In this document: piece by piece, positions 34,874 through 43,948 of the stretch
Layout of the letters: every line of letters starts with the position of its first letter
Numbering within the stretch: the stretch's first letter is position 1
Source of the DNA: G051903925 sp051903925
Lineage (GTDB): Bacteria > Pseudomonadota > Alphaproteobacteria > Zavarziniales > Zavarziniaceae
NCBI RefSeq assembly: GCF_051903925.1
Contig: NZ_CP173678.1
Coordinates: forward strand, 1,798,001 to 1,862,000
DNA length: 64,000 bases
Direction: 5' to 3'
Translations under genes and position numbers: made by a program
The notes under the pieces: model-generated
Databases searched by the model: none
Seen by the model: only the letters and a program-made list of their open reading frames with translations
What the model was told of the DNA's origin: nothing

Positions 34874-36534
34874 CAGCCGCCCCCCCGCAGGCTGCGCGCC
34901 GCGGCCCGCGCCGCATCCGTGACTTCCGCCCCCGCCAGCATGCGCGCGATCTCCTCCTCCCGGGCGTCGTGGTCCAGCGGCACCACGCGGGTACGCGTTC
35001 CCTCCGCCGTGTCCGACTTGGCGATGTGCAGGTGGTGGTCGCCGCGCGCCGCCACCTGGGGCGAATGGGTCACGACCAGGACCTGCGCGTCACCGGCCAG
35101 GGCGCCCAGGCGGTCGCCGACCGCCGCCGCCACGGCGCCGCCCACGCCGCGGTCGACCTCGTCGAAGACCATGGTCGCGGCACTGCGCACGCCAGCCAGC
35201 GCCACCTTCAACGCCAGGATGAAGCGCGACAGCTCGCCGCCCGAGGCGATGCGGATCAGCGCGCCGAAGGGCGCCCCCGGGTTGGTGGAGATCTCGAACG
35301 CCACCCGGTCGGCGCCGGCCTCGCCCCCCTCAGCCAGGGGCGCCACCGCGGTGCGGAACCGGGCCCGGCCCAGCTTCAGGGACTCGAGCTCCGACTCCAC
35401 GGCGCGGTCCAGGCGGGTCGCGGCCTGGCGCCGGCGTCCCGTCAGCTCGCCCGCCAGTTCGGCATAGCGCAGTTCCGCCTGGGACAGTGTCCGCGCCAGG
35501 TCCTTCAGCTGGTCCTCGACCCCTTCCAGCGCTGCGACCTGGGCCAGCGTCCGCGCGGTGAAGTCGGGCAGTTCGTCGGGCCGGATGTTGTGCTTGCGCG
35601 CCGCCGCCCGCAGGGCGAACAGGCGCTCCTCCACGATTTCCAGCCGGCGCGGATCGACGCGGATGGCGCCCTGTGCCGCCTCCAGCGCGGCGATCGCCTC
35701 CGCCGCCTCGGACGCGGCGCGCTCCAGGGCGGCCAGGGTTTCGTCCAGGCGCCCCTGCGCCCGCTCGGCCACGCGTTCCAGCTTGCGCAGCGCCGCGCGC
35801 AGGCGCACGTCCGGTCCGCCGCCCTGCTCCAGGGTGGTTACGACGTCGGCCACGTCCTCCGCCAGGCGCTCGGCGCCGGAGAGCAGCGTCCGCTCCGCCG
35901 CCAGTTCGTCCTCCTCCCCCGGCTGTGGCGAGAGGGCTTCAAGCTCGGCAGCGATGTGGCGCAGGTAGTCCTGGTCGGCCATTGCCTCGTCCCGGCGGCG
36001 CGTCGCCTCGGCCAGGGCCTGCCGCGCGGCCTCGCGCGAGCGCCAGGCCTGGCCGACCTCCGCCACCAGGGGGTCCAATGCGCCGAACGTGTCCAGGATG
36101 GCGCGATGGCCGGACGCGGCCAGCAGGCCGCGCTCGTCATGCTGGCCATGCACCTCGACCAGCAGGCTGCCCAGCTCGGACAGCAGGCCGGCGCTGACAG
36201 GCGAATCGCAAGCATAGGCCCGGCTCCGTCCGTCGGCACCGACCACCCGGCGCAGGACGATGGGCTCGTCCGGGCTGCCCAGGTCCTGCTCCTCCAGCAG
36301 GCGGCGCGCGGGATGGCCGGGCGGCACGTCGAACTGTGCGGCGGCGCTGCCCTGGGCAGCCCCGCTGCGGACCAGGCCCGCCTGCGCGCGGGCGCCCAGG
36401 GCCAGGCCCAGGGCGTCGAGCAGGATCGACTTGCCGGCGCCGGTCTCGCCGGTCAGCACGGTCAGGCCCGGCTCGAAATCCAGGTCCAGGCGATCGATCA
36501 GGACGATGTCCCGCACGGACAGGCGCCGCAGCAC
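34873..36534 (-). CDS. recN: DNA repair protein RecN
   Basis: An SMC-like repair ATPase of about 553 residues. Walker A is GETGAGKS near residue 30, a conserved QHDERGLL lies near 130, a long coiled coil runs about 150-370, and the C-terminal signature and Walker B are IASGGELSRF and MVFDEVDRGVGG. LVVTHSPQVAA closes the head domain. It acts in double-strand break repair. No in-frame ATG exists; GTG 36534 gives the usual MLRRLSVRD-like start, TTG 36546 adds 4 residues. It lies between bamD and ligA, the usual alphaproteobacterial order. No SOS box was seen upstream. Confidence 0.92.
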   Translation of the reverse strand: MLRRLSVRDIVLIDRLDLDFEPGLTVLTGETGAGKSILLDALGLALGARAQAGLVRSGAAQGSAAAQFDVPPGHPARRLLEEQDLGSPDEPIVLRRVVGADGRSRAYACDSPVSAGLLSELGSLLVEVHGQHDERGLLAASGHRAILDTFGALDPLVAEVGQAWRSREAARQALAEATRRRDEAMADQDYLRHIAAELEALSPQPGEEDELAAERTLLSGAERLAEDVADVVTTLEQGGGPDVRLRAALRKLERVAERAQGRLDETLAALERAASEAAEAIAALEAAQGAIRVDPRRLEIVEERLFALRAAARKHNIRPDELPDFTARTLAQVAALEGVEDQLKDLARTLSQAELRYAELAGELTGRRRQAATRLDRAVESELESLKLGRARFRTAVAPLAEGGEAGADRVAFEISTNPGAPFGALIRIASGGELSRFILALKVALAGVRSAATMVFDEVDRGVGGAVAAAVGDRLGALAGDAQVLVVTHSPQVAARGDHHLHIAKSDTAEGTRTRVVPLDHDAREEEIARMLAGAEVTDAARAAARSLRGGG

Positions 36535-36623
36535 GACCTTGTTCAACCCCCAGCTTGGTCAGGCACCGCGCCCTGCGCGGCCGCCCGGGACGGTCCTTGG
36601 GACACCCGCGTCGGAATGCGGCG

Positions 36624-37451
36624 TCAGAATATGGCCGAGAAGGTGCGGTCGACGAAGTTCGGCTTGGCCACGGCACCGGGCGCCATGTCGCCGCCCATCA
36701 TCGCGTAGCTGTCCTCGTACCAGGGGCTGCCGGGGTAGTTGGCGCCCAGCACCGCCGCCGCCGACTGCGCCTCGTCCTTGACGCCCAGGGCGAGGTAGGC
36801 CTCGACCAGGCGGTGCAGGGCCTCCGGCACCTGGCTGGTCGTCTGGTACTTGTCCACGACGACCTTGAACCGGCTGATCGCGGCCAGGTACTGCCCCTGC
36901 CGCAGGTAGTAGCGGCCGATCTCCATCTCCTTGCCGGCCAGATGGTCGCGCGTCAGGTCGATCTTCAGCCGCGCATCGCGGGCGTACTGGGTGTCGGGAT
37001 AGCGGCGCACCAGTTCGTCCAGCGCATTCAGCGCCAGCTCGGTATTGCGCTGGTCGCGGCCCACGTCCGAGATCTGCTCATAATGGCTGACCGCGATCAG
37101 GTAATAGGCATAGGGCGCATCCTTGTTGCCGGGGTGCAGCTGGATGAACCGCTCCGCCGACAGGATCGCATCCTGGTACGAATTGCTCTGGTAGTAGCAA
37201 TAGGCCGACATCAGCTGCGCCTTGGTCGCCCAGGCGGAATAGGGGTGCTGGCGCTCCACCTCGTCGAACAGCTTGGCCGCCTGCGTGTAGTTGCGGCGCT
37301 GCAGCGTGTCCATCGCCTCGTTGTAGAGGGATTCCACCGGCCGCTCGACATAGGCCAGGTCTTCCTTGCTGCTGTCCGACGAACAGGCGCCCAGCGCCAG
37401 GGTCGCAAGGGCTGCGACGATCAGCAGTCCTTTGCGCGCATTTCCGTTCAA
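36624..37451 (-). CDS. bamD: Outer-membrane assembly lipoprotein BamD
   Basis: A 275-residue TPR lipoprotein of the BAM complex, anchored to the outer membrane. The signal peptide ends in LALGAC, with the lipid Cys at residue 23. TPR-type helices follow (SLYNEAMDTLQRRNYTQAAKLF, HPYSAWATKAQLM, YPDTQYARDA). The only start is TTG at 37451, after GGAGTAGGG. In many alphaproteobacteria lpxC lies just upstream; here the upstream neighbour is a divergent XRE regulator 245 bases away, so the usual division-gene block is broken at this point. Confidence 0.92.
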   Translation of the reverse strand: MNGNARKGLLIVAALATLALGACSSDSSKEDLAYVERPVESLYNEAMDTLQRRNYTQAAKLFDEVERQHPYSAWATKAQLMSAYCYYQSNSYQDAILSAERFIQLHPGNKDAPYAYYLIAVSHYEQISDVGRDQRNTELALNALDELVRRYPDTQYARDARLKIDLTRDHLAGKEMEIGRYYLRQGQYLAAISRFKVVVDKYQTTSQVPEALHRLVEAYLALGVKDEAQSAAAVLGANYPGSPWYEDSYAMMGGDMAPGAVAKPNFVDRTFSAIF

Positions 37452-37696
37452 GACGCCCTACTCCTCAAGAAACACGGGGTCCGGCAGCCGGGGCCGCATC
37501 GCCAGTCGCGATGCCGGCATCGACGCGGACGGATCGCGCGGGACATTAGCATGGCTGGCGCGTGCGCAAAACGACGCAAGGGCAGCAGGGCCACAGCCTT
37601 GTGCCGCATACGACATTTCTGTTCGCGGACCTATTGCTTCGTCTACGGAACGAGATAGGCTTGCCGGCCAGCGGGGGAACTGAGTCGATAGAACGG

Positions 37697-38101
37697 ATGA
37701 CGACGGAGGGGTCTGAGGCGCGCCTGTCGCGCCAGGTCGATGAGCATGTAGGCCGACGCATTCGCGAGCGTCGCACGCGCATGGGCATGACACAGGAGCA
37801 GCTGGCCGCGGCGTTGCGGCTATCCTACCAGCAGGTTCAGAAGTACGAGACGGGTGCGAACCGCGTCAGCGCGGGCCGGCTCTACGAGATTTCGCGTCTG
37901 CTCGAGGCGCCGATGAACTGGTTCTTCGAGAGCTTCGACGCGGACGAGGTGCGCGAGGCCATGCCCCATGGCGGGCGCGACCGCACCATCATCGACCTGG
38001 TCGCCAACTTCAACGCGATCCAGGATCCGCACGTCCGGTCGGTGATCGGCACGCTGATCAAGACCGTGTCGGGGAAAGAGGCCCGTCAGCGCAACGACTG
38101 A
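37697..38101 (+). CDS. XRE-family helix-turn-helix regulator
   Basis: A 134-residue regulator. The N-terminal Xre domain covers about residues 15-72, with RRTRMGMTQEQLAAALRLSY and QVQKYETGANRVSAGRLYEI forming the helix-turn-helix pair. The C-terminal half (DRTIIDLVANFNAIQDPHVR) is probably a dimerisation or ligand region. It belongs to a type common in alphaproteobacteria, some of which respond to cell-envelope or quorum signals; no target is known here. The ATG was chosen because upstream reading shows no family match; a longer frame starts at 37562. It is divergent from bamD. Confidence 0.82.
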   Translation: MTTEGSEARLSRQVDEHVGRRIRERRTRMGMTQEQLAAALRLSYQQVQKYETGANRVSAGRLYEISRLLEAPMNWFFESFDADEVREAMPHGGRDRTIIDLVANFNAIQDPHVRSVIGTLIKTVSGKEARQRND

Positions 38102-38161
38102 GCCCACTGCAGGTGGCGTCTGTCGCTCCGACACGCTTCCGATTGAGCGGGAACAGTTCTA

Positions 38162-38178
38162 GCCAACGCAGCGTTGGC
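38162..38178. promoter_or_regulatory. Inverted repeat 50 bases before a small ORF
   Basis: A perfect 7-bp dyad, GCCAACG then CAG then CGTTGGC. It sits between the XRE gene and the small ORF at 38228. It could be an operator, perhaps for the adjacent XRE regulator, or a short transcript hairpin. Confidence 0.35.
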
Positions 38179-38227
38179 GCCTGACGGGCTGTGTGCTCCG
38201 CCCCTGGTCATCGCGAAGGAAAGTCGC

Positions 38228-38401
38228 ATGAATTGCAGTCTTGCGTCCGCTTCGCCAATCACGGGACTGGTCGGAACCGAACAGCGCCAGGCGCCTGGGC
38301 GGAAGGACGCCTGGGACAAGCCAGCCGTCGCCCGGATCGCGATGAACCTGAGCGGGGAAAGCGCCTCGGTAGAGCCGGACGCCGTTTACGCCTCCTCGTA
38401 G
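38228..38401 (+). CDS. Possible small protein of 57 residues
   Basis: A short frame with a good ribosome site, GAAGGA 7 bases before the ATG. 44 of 57 codons end in G or C, rising to 30 of the last 34, close to the bias of surrounding genes. The product has no hydrophobic segment. The second half begins KDAWDKPAVARIAMNLSG and is rich in Ser, Glu and Ala. The W-x-K-P pattern followed by a small-residue tail recalls leader-type peptides of some alphaproteobacteria, but no maturation enzyme lies nearby. I do not recognise a family. Confidence 0.35.
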   Translation: MNCSLASASPITGLVGTEQRQAPGRKDAWDKPAVARIAMNLSGESASVEPDAVYASS

Positions 38402-38468
38402 CGGCCTGTGTTGGGCGCGGTCCGGTACTCGACCGGGTCGGCAATCATCCCGTCCCGCGCAATCTGCC

Positions 38469-39386
38469 TCAGTCTGTCGCGGCGGCCGCCTCGCGCAGCA
38501 GGAAATGGCCCTGCGCTGCGGCGATGGGCCGGCGGCGATCCTCCTGCCAGGCCTCGACCCGCACGGTCGCGACGCGCCGGCCCTGGCGCGTGACCACGGC
38601 GCGGCCATAGGTTTCGACGGGACGGCCAGAGCGCAGGTACTCGATCGTGATGCAGATCGGCTTCGGCACCGCCCAGTCGCCCGTGTCGAAGCCCAGCTGC
38701 GTGATCGCCGTCGTCTCCAGGAACGCGCCGATGGCGCCGCCATGCAGGGCGGGCAGGAACGGGTTGCCGACCAGGCGCCGGCGGAACGGCAGGATGGTCG
38801 TGATCTCGTTCCCCTTCTGATCGACGACGATGTTCAGGAACCGGGCATAGGGGATTGTCTCCAGGAACGCCGCAGCCCCCTTCACCTCCGCTGGCCGCGG
38901 AATGTCGCTGTCGTCCATCTCTGGCAGGTTGGCCGGAATGGGTGCCGGCTGGTTGGGCGCCAGGATGTAGGTGGCAACGCAGGTCGCGACGGGATCGGCC
39001 TCGTCCTCCTGGTAGGCCGTGCCGCGGACAAAGGCGATGTGCTTGGTCAGCTTGAAGCAATGGGCATGCGCCATGACGCCCAGGCCCGGGCTTGCCGGAC
39101 GCATGTAGTCCAGCCGCAGGTCCAGCGTCGCGATCGGCTGGCGCCGGCCCAGCGCGCTCTGCACCGCGTCGCCACCGGTATGGTCCAGCAGGGCCGTGAT
39201 CGCGCCGCCATGCAGCACGCCCGTCTCCACATTGCCGACCAGCTTGGGGTCATAGGCCATGGGCCGCCACGAATGGCCGTTCTCGTTGCGCGGATCGCCC
39301 ATGCCGATGGCGCTGGCGTGCATGCCCTTGCGGAACAGGAGCTCGATCTCCTTCTCCGACGGGTTGGCGGGAATTGTCTCTGCCAT
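38469..39386 (-). CDS. Tandem hotdog (double PaaI-type) thioesterase
   Basis: A 305-residue protein with two hotdog domains in series. The first carries GVLHGGAITALLDHTGG at about residue 57 and the second ALHGGAIGAFLETTAI at about 215. The linker between them is short and acidic (PEMDDSDIPRP). The double fold suggests a pseudo-dimer; in the second domain the Asp of the LLDHT segment is replaced by Glu. The function is probably acyl-CoA hydrolysis. It is divergent from the thiolase-like gene 139 bases away. Confidence 0.82.
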   Translation of the reverse strand: MAETIPANPSEKEIELLFRKGMHASAIGMGDPRNENGHSWRPMAYDPKLVGNVETGVLHGGAITALLDHTGGDAVQSALGRRQPIATLDLRLDYMRPASPGLGVMAHAHCFKLTKHIAFVRGTAYQEDEADPVATCVATYILAPNQPAPIPANLPEMDDSDIPRPAEVKGAAAFLETIPYARFLNIVVDQKGNEITTILPFRRRLVGNPFLPALHGGAIGAFLETTAITQLGFDTGDWAVPKPICITIEYLRSGRPVETYGRAVVTRQGRRVATVRVEAWQEDRRRPIAAAQGHFLLREAAAATD

Positions 39387-39525
39387 GTGCGTGTCCTGGG
39401 CCCCTCGACGTGCTGGCGAACCGACGCGATTTTAGGATGGGCCGCCCATGCTGTGCCATCCCTGCTCCGTTCATGCTAGACCCGCCCGCGATGCTGTTGT
39501 CAGCGAAGCAGACGAGAGAAGAGAC

Positions 39526-41070
39526 ATGACGGTCCCCTCTGACCGGACCCCGGTCATCATCGGTGTGGGCGAAGCCTCCGAAACCATCGGCTCGCCCGCC
39601 TATAAGGCGCTGTCGCCGGCCGACCTGGCCGGCCTCGCCGCCCGTACCGCGGTCGCCGACACAGGGGCGGATGCGGCCCGCGTCGCCGCGGCCATCGACA
39701 CGATCGCGACGATCCCGCAGTTCGAGGCCTCGGGCCCCAACGTCGTCGCCCCGTTCGGCAAGTCCAACAACTTCCCGCGTTCGGTGGCGAAGCGGATCGG
39801 CGCCAATCCGGCCCGGGCGATCCAGGAAGTCGTGGGCGGCCAGGGCCCGCAGCACCTGCTCAGCGAACTGGCCGAACGCATCGCGGCGGGTGAGATCGAC
39901 GCCGCCCTGATCGCGGGGTCCGAGGCGATCTCCACCGCCCGCGACCTCGCCACCAAGGGGGAGAACCCCGACTGGTCGGAAGAGGTCGAGGGCAGCCTGG
40001 AATTCCGCGGCTATGGCCTGGACGGCCTGCTCAGCCCGCCCATGCTGGAGCACGGCATCGGCGCGCCCGTCCTCTACTACGCGATGTTCGAGAATGCGCG
40101 CCGCGGCCGCCTGGGCCTCAGCCCGCAGGCTTATGCCAAGGAAATGGGCCGTCTCTTCGCGCCCTTCACCAGGGCCGCCTCGCAGAACCCGCACGCCATG
40201 GCGCCCAAGGTCCTCTCGGCGGACGAACTGGTGACGGTGACGGAGCGCAACCGCCTGATCGCCTGGCCCTATCCGCGCTATGTCGTCGCCCGCGACCAGG
40301 CCAACCAGGGGGCGGCCGTCATCATCGCATCCGCCGCCAAGGCGCGCGAACTGGGCGTGCCAGAGAGCAAGTGGGTCTACCTGCACGGCTATGCCGACGC
40401 GAAGGAACGCTCGGTGCTGGAACGCGCCGACCTGTCGTCCAGCCCCGCGTCGATCCTGGCGGCGAAGAAGGCGCTGGATGATGCCGGCATCGCTGCCGCG
40501 GACCTCGGCACGATCGACCTGTATTCCTGCTTCCCCATCGCGGTCTTCAACGTGGCCGACGCGCTCGGCCTCGACGCCGACGACCCGCGCGGCCTGACGG
40601 TGACGGGCGGCCTGCCCTTCTTCGGCGGGGCCGGCAACAACTACTCGATGCACGCGATCGCCGAAGTGGTGGAGCGGGTGCGGGCCAAGCCCGGCTCCTA
40701 CGGCCTGGTCGCCGCCAATGGCGGCTTCCTCTCCAAGTATTCGACCGGCGTCTACTCGACCACGCCCCGCGCCTTCACCGCGAGGTCGAGCAAGGCGCTT
40801 CAGGCGGAAGTCGACGGCTGGCAAGCCCCCCAGATCGAGACCAAGCCCGAGGGCGACGCCACGATCGAGACCTACACGGTCGACTATGCGAAGAAGGTGC
40901 CCGTCGGCATCGTCATCGGCCGCCTGAAGTCCAACAATGCCCGCTTCGTCGCCATCAGCGGCGAAGGCGACGCAGAGGCGGTCAAGGCTCTCGAAGGCGA
41001 CGCCCTGGGCCGGGCGATCAAGGTGAGCCCAACGGGCCCCCGCAACCGCAACATCTTCACGCTCGCCTGA
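39526..41070 (+). CDS. Thiolase-superfamily acetyl-CoA acetyltransferase-like protein
   Basis: A 514-residue member of the acetyl-CoA acetyltransferase group that is larger than classical thiolases. It has the thiolase fold with YSCFPIAVFNVADALG, GGLPFFGGAGNNYSMHAIAEVV and NGGFLSKYSTGVY. The C-terminal 90 residues form an OB-like extension (KALQAEVDGWQAP onward) typical of this subgroup. The usual N-terminal catalytic Cys position is not obvious, so the reaction is uncertain; SCP2-type or degenerate thiolase activity is possible. The ATG has AGAAGAG upstream. A medium-chain reductase follows 81 bases later, and a hotdog thioesterase is divergent, which together suggest acyl-CoA metabolism. 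Confidence 0.75.
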   Translation: MTVPSDRTPVIIGVGEASETIGSPAYKALSPADLAGLAARTAVADTGADAARVAAAIDTIATIPQFEASGPNVVAPFGKSNNFPRSVAKRIGANPARAIQEVVGGQGPQHLLSELAERIAAGEIDAALIAGSEAISTARDLATKGENPDWSEEVEGSLEFRGYGLDGLLSPPMLEHGIGAPVLYYAMFENARRGRLGLSPQAYAKEMGRLFAPFTRAASQNPHAMAPKVLSADELVTVTERNRLIAWPYPRYVVARDQANQGAAVIIASAAKARELGVPESKWVYLHGYADAKERSVLERADLSSSPASILAAKKALDDAGIAAADLGTIDLYSCFPIAVFNVADALGLDADDPRGLTVTGGLPFFGGAGNNYSMHAIAEVVERVRAKPGSYGLVAANGGFLSKYSTGVYSTTPRAFTARSSKALQAEVDGWQAPQIETKPEGDATIETYTVDYAKKVPVGIVIGRLKSNNARFVAISGEGDAEAVKALEGDALGRAIKVSPTGPRNRNIFTLA

Positions 41071-41151
41071 CTCTCTGCGCCCTGGCCGCACATCAGGTGC
41101 AGCCAGGGCGCGCCTCACCCGTCATACTTCCCCCAAAGAACCGGAGGGAAC

Positions 41152-42165
41152 ATGACGACCACGACACGGCGCTGGGTGCTGGCGGAACGGCCAAGCGGCA
41201 TGCCGAAGCTGAGCGACTTCCGGCTCGAAGAGGCGCCGCTGCGCGAACCCAAGGACGGGGAGTTCGTGGTCCGCCTGACCCATCACAGCCTGGACGCCGG
41301 CATCCGCCCCAGCCTGTCGCAGGACACCTACATGGCGGCCGTCCAGATCGGCAAGCCCGTCCCCTCCTTCGGCGCTGGCATCGTCGAGGCATCCAGCCAT
41401 CCAGGCTTCCCCGAAGGCACCAGGGTCGCCGGCAACCTGGGCTGGGCCAGCCATGTCGTCGCCAACGAGAAGCTGGTGGAGCGTCTGGACCCCGAGATCT
41501 ACCGCGACGACATCCCCATGTCGGCCTCGATCGGGGTGCTGGGCGTCTCTGGCCTGACCGCCTATTTCGGCCTGCTGCGCGTCGGCCGCCTGAAGGATGG
41601 CGACACCGTCCTCGTCTCGACCGTGGGCGGCCCGGTGGGGGCGGCGGCATCGCAGATCGCCCGGATCAAGGGGCACAAGGTCGTGGGCATTGCCGGCAGC
41701 CCGGCAAAGGTCGCCTATGCACGCGATCGCCTGCGCCTGGATGCCTGCATCGACTACCGGGCCGAGCCCAGCCTGCGCGCGGCGATTGCCCGCGAACTGC
41801 CCGATGGCGCCGACCTCTATTTCGACAATGTCGGGGCCGAGACGCTGGACGCCGCCATCCTGAACCTGCGCCTTGGCGGACGCATCGCCGTCTCCGGCCA
41901 GACCGCCGAATACAACGCCGAAAGCCCGCGCGGGATCAAGGCGACCACCCGCTTCATCACCCACCGCCTGAAGATGGAGGGTTTCGTCGTCTATGACTTC
42001 ATGCGCGACTGGCCTGCGGCCCGGGCCGAACTCGCCGGCTGGATCCGCTCGGGCGACCTCGTCTACGACGAACACATGGTGGATGGGCTGGAGCACAGTG
42101 CGGAGACCTTCGCCGGCCTCTATGCCCGCGACCAGGTCGGCCGCGTCCTGATCCGCGTCAGCTAG
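41152..42165 (+). CDS. Zinc-independent NADP-dependent oxidoreductase (MDR superfamily)
   Basis: A 337-residue medium-chain dehydrogenase/reductase of the leukotriene B4 dehydrogenase/YfmJ type. The cofactor loop is VLVSTVGGPVGAAASQIARIKGHKVVGIAGS, near residue 160, where the usual GAAGAVG is VGGPVGA. Family stretches include PKDGEFVVRL near the start, DLYFDNVGAETLDA and GQTAEYN. No zinc-binding Cys cluster is present. Members reduce activated double bonds. It is probably co-transcribed with the upstream thiolase-like gene. GGAGG lies 5 bases before the ATG. Confidence 0.85.
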   Translation: MTTTTRRWVLAERPSGMPKLSDFRLEEAPLREPKDGEFVVRLTHHSLDAGIRPSLSQDTYMAAVQIGKPVPSFGAGIVEASSHPGFPEGTRVAGNLGWASHVVANEKLVERLDPEIYRDDIPMSASIGVLGVSGLTAYFGLLRVGRLKDGDTVLVSTVGGPVGAAASQIARIKGHKVVGIAGSPAKVAYARDRLRLDACIDYRAEPSLRAAIARELPDGADLYFDNVGAETLDAAILNLRLGGRIAVSGQTAEYNAESPRGIKATTRFITHRLKMEGFVVYDFMRDWPAARAELAGWIRSGDLVYDEHMVDGLEHSAETFAGLYARDQVGRVLIRVS

Positions 42166-42298
42166 GTCCCCACGGGAGTCGCAGCCGGCGGGGAGAGCAT
42201 TGCTTCACCCTCATGTGTGCGTTGCAGCAGGCGACAGCGGGACCCTAGTCGCGCTATGACGGAAAGCGGTCCGTCACATGCGGGGAGCTGAGGCGATC

Positions 42299-43462
42299 GT
42301 GGCTGAATCTGCCGATCTCGTGGTCGATTTCCTGGTCCTGGGCGCCGGAATTTCCGGTGCCGGTGCGGCCTTCGCGCTGGCCGATCACGGTCGTGTCGTC
42401 GTGCTGGAGGCGGAAGACGCGCCCGGCTACCACACGACCGGCCGTTCGGCCGCGATGTTCACGCCGCACTATGGCGGCTTCGTCCCGCGCCGCATCAGCC
42501 AGCTGGGCCGCCCCTTCTTCGAGAACCCGCCCGAGTGTTTCGCGGGCCCGATCCTGGCCGCCCCGCGGGGCCATATCCACGTCGCCCGGCCGGGGGACGA
42601 GGGCCTGCTGCAGGCCCAATTGGCCCTGTCCGACGCGCTGGACGTGATCGTGGAACTGCCAAGGGCGGAGGCCAGGGCCAAGGTGCCGCTGCTTCGCCCG
42701 GAACTGGTCGGCGCTGCGGTGTACGAGCCGGGCGTGGCCGACATGGACGTCGACATCCTGCACCAGGGCTTCCTGCGCGGCATTCGTGCCCGGGGCGGCC
42801 AGGTCATGACCGGCGCCCGGGTCGAAGCGCTGGAGCGGGTGGGCGGCCTGTGGCGCGCCGTGACCGCGGCCGGGACCGTCCAGGCACCGATCGTGGTCAA
42901 TGCCAGCGGCGCCTGGGCGGACCAGGTCGCGGGACTTGCCGGCGTTGCGCCCGTGGGGCTGGTGCCCAAGCGGCGCACGGCCCTGATCGTGGACGCCCCG
43001 GCGGGCACGCCCGACCATCATCCGTTCTGCGAGTTCGTCGGCGAGCAGCCGGAAGGCGGCCATCCCTATGTGAAGCCTGAGATGGGCCGCGTGATGTGCT
43101 CGCTGGGCGACCAGACGCCGGACGTCCCGCACGACGTGCAACCCGACGAGTTCGACCTGGCGGTCCTGATCGACTGGATCGAGCGGCATACGGTCATGCC
43201 CGTGCGCAACCTGCGCCGCCGCTGGGCAGGGCTCCGCTGCTTCGTGGCCGACGATGCGCCCGTCTGTGGCTTCGACGACGCCGTGGAGGGGTTCTTCTGG
43301 CTGTGCGGCCAGGGCGGCTACGGCATCATGATGTCGCCCACGCTGGGGGAGGCGACGGCGGCGCTGGTCCTGGGCCGGCCACTGCCCCAGCGCATCCTCG
43401 ATGCCGGGGTGACGCAGCAGGACCTCGCCCCGCGCCGGCCGTCGCTCGCGGTTGCCGGCTAA
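42299..43462 (+). CDS. FAD-dependent oxidoreductase, DAO family
   Basis: A 387-residue flavoenzyme of the D-amino acid oxidase/glycine oxidase type. The Rossmann motif is VLGAGISGAGAAFALA near residue 14, followed by the second Glu in VVLEAEDAPGYHTTGRSAAM. The C-terminal FAD region is LCGQGGYGIMMSPTLGEATAALVLG. The Thr-Gly-Arg-Ser-Ala stretch is typical of this family. The substrate is likely an amine or imino acid but cannot be named. I prefer the GTG at 42299, with GAGG 5 bases upstream, over the ATG at 42278. The stop overlaps the convergent arsC stop by 4 bases. Confidence 0.82.
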   Translation: MAESADLVVDFLVLGAGISGAGAAFALADHGRVVVLEAEDAPGYHTTGRSAAMFTPHYGGFVPRRISQLGRPFFENPPECFAGPILAAPRGHIHVARPGDEGLLQAQLALSDALDVIVELPRAEARAKVPLLRPELVGAAVYEPGVADMDVDILHQGFLRGIRARGGQVMTGARVEALERVGGLWRAVTAAGTVQAPIVVNASGAWADQVAGLAGVAPVGLVPKRRTALIVDAPAGTPDHHPFCEFVGEQPEGGHPYVKPEMGRVMCSLGDQTPDVPHDVQPDEFDLAVLIDWIERHTVMPVRNLRRRWAGLRCFVADDAPVCGFDDAVEGFFWLCGQGGYGIMMSPTLGEATAALVLGRPLPQRILDAGVTQQDLAPRRPSLAVAG

Positions 43463-43806
43463 AGGATCGCTTCAAGTTCCTCTGGGGGGCGGGCCAGGCG
43501 GACGCCCTTCGGCGTCTCCACGATCGGGCGCTCGATCAGGATCGGGTGGGCCACCATCGCCGCGATCAGCGCCGCGTCGCTCAAGCGCGGATCGTCCAGG
43601 CCCAGGTCGTCATAAGGGGTCCCGCGCCGGCGCAGCAGCTGGCGCGGGGTCCAGCCCATCGCGGTCAGCAACCGCGCCAGTTCGGCAGCACTGGGCGGCG
43701 TCTTAAGGTATTCGATGATGCGGGGCTGCAGCCCCAGGTCGGTCAGCCGGGCCAGCACCTTGCGCGAGGTGCCGCAGGCCGGATTGTGGAAGATGGTCAC
43801 GCTCAT
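43459..43806 (-). CDS. arsC: Arsenate reductase, glutaredoxin-coupled
   Basis: A 115-residue thioredoxin-fold protein. The start TIFHNPACGTSRKVL carries the active-site Cys (residue 11), with GTPYDDLGLDD, AHPILIERPIV and TPKGVRLARP as the Arg-containing family blocks. The family reduces arsenate to arsenite with glutathione and glutaredoxin. There is no ars operon, efflux pump or ArsR next to it, so it may be a stand-alone detoxification gene or a related reductase. Confidence 0.88.
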   Translation of the reverse strand: MSVTIFHNPACGTSRKVLARLTDLGLQPRIIEYLKTPPSAAELARLLTAMGWTPRQLLRRRGTPYDDLGLDDPRLSDAALIAAMVAHPILIERPIVETPKGVRLARPPEELEAIL

Positions 43807-43948
43807 GTGGCGCACCATCGCATGGCCCGGTCGGCTGCGGAAACGCAATGGGCCGGCGCGGCGAAGTGCCGGCCGGCCCACACCGGGGAACGCATCAGGC
43901 GCGGTACTCAGGCCTGGGCGTGTGCCCCGATGAACGAGGCGGGATCGA

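Larger units (their letters stand above)
38102..38468. other. Gap between XRE regulator and tandem-hotdog gene
   Basis: Most of this 367-base stretch is non-coding. It contains the inverted repeat GCCAACG-CAG-CGTTGGC (38162-38178) and the possible small gene at 38228-38401. Minus-strand reading frames here are shadows or lack start sites. I see no tRNA or obvious Rho-independent terminator. Confidence 0.6.

Noticed and set aside
38159..38743. Minus-strand frame past the tandem-hotdog gene
   Set aside because: Most of it is a shadow of the thioesterase gene; the remaining part has no start, no ribosome site and no family match.
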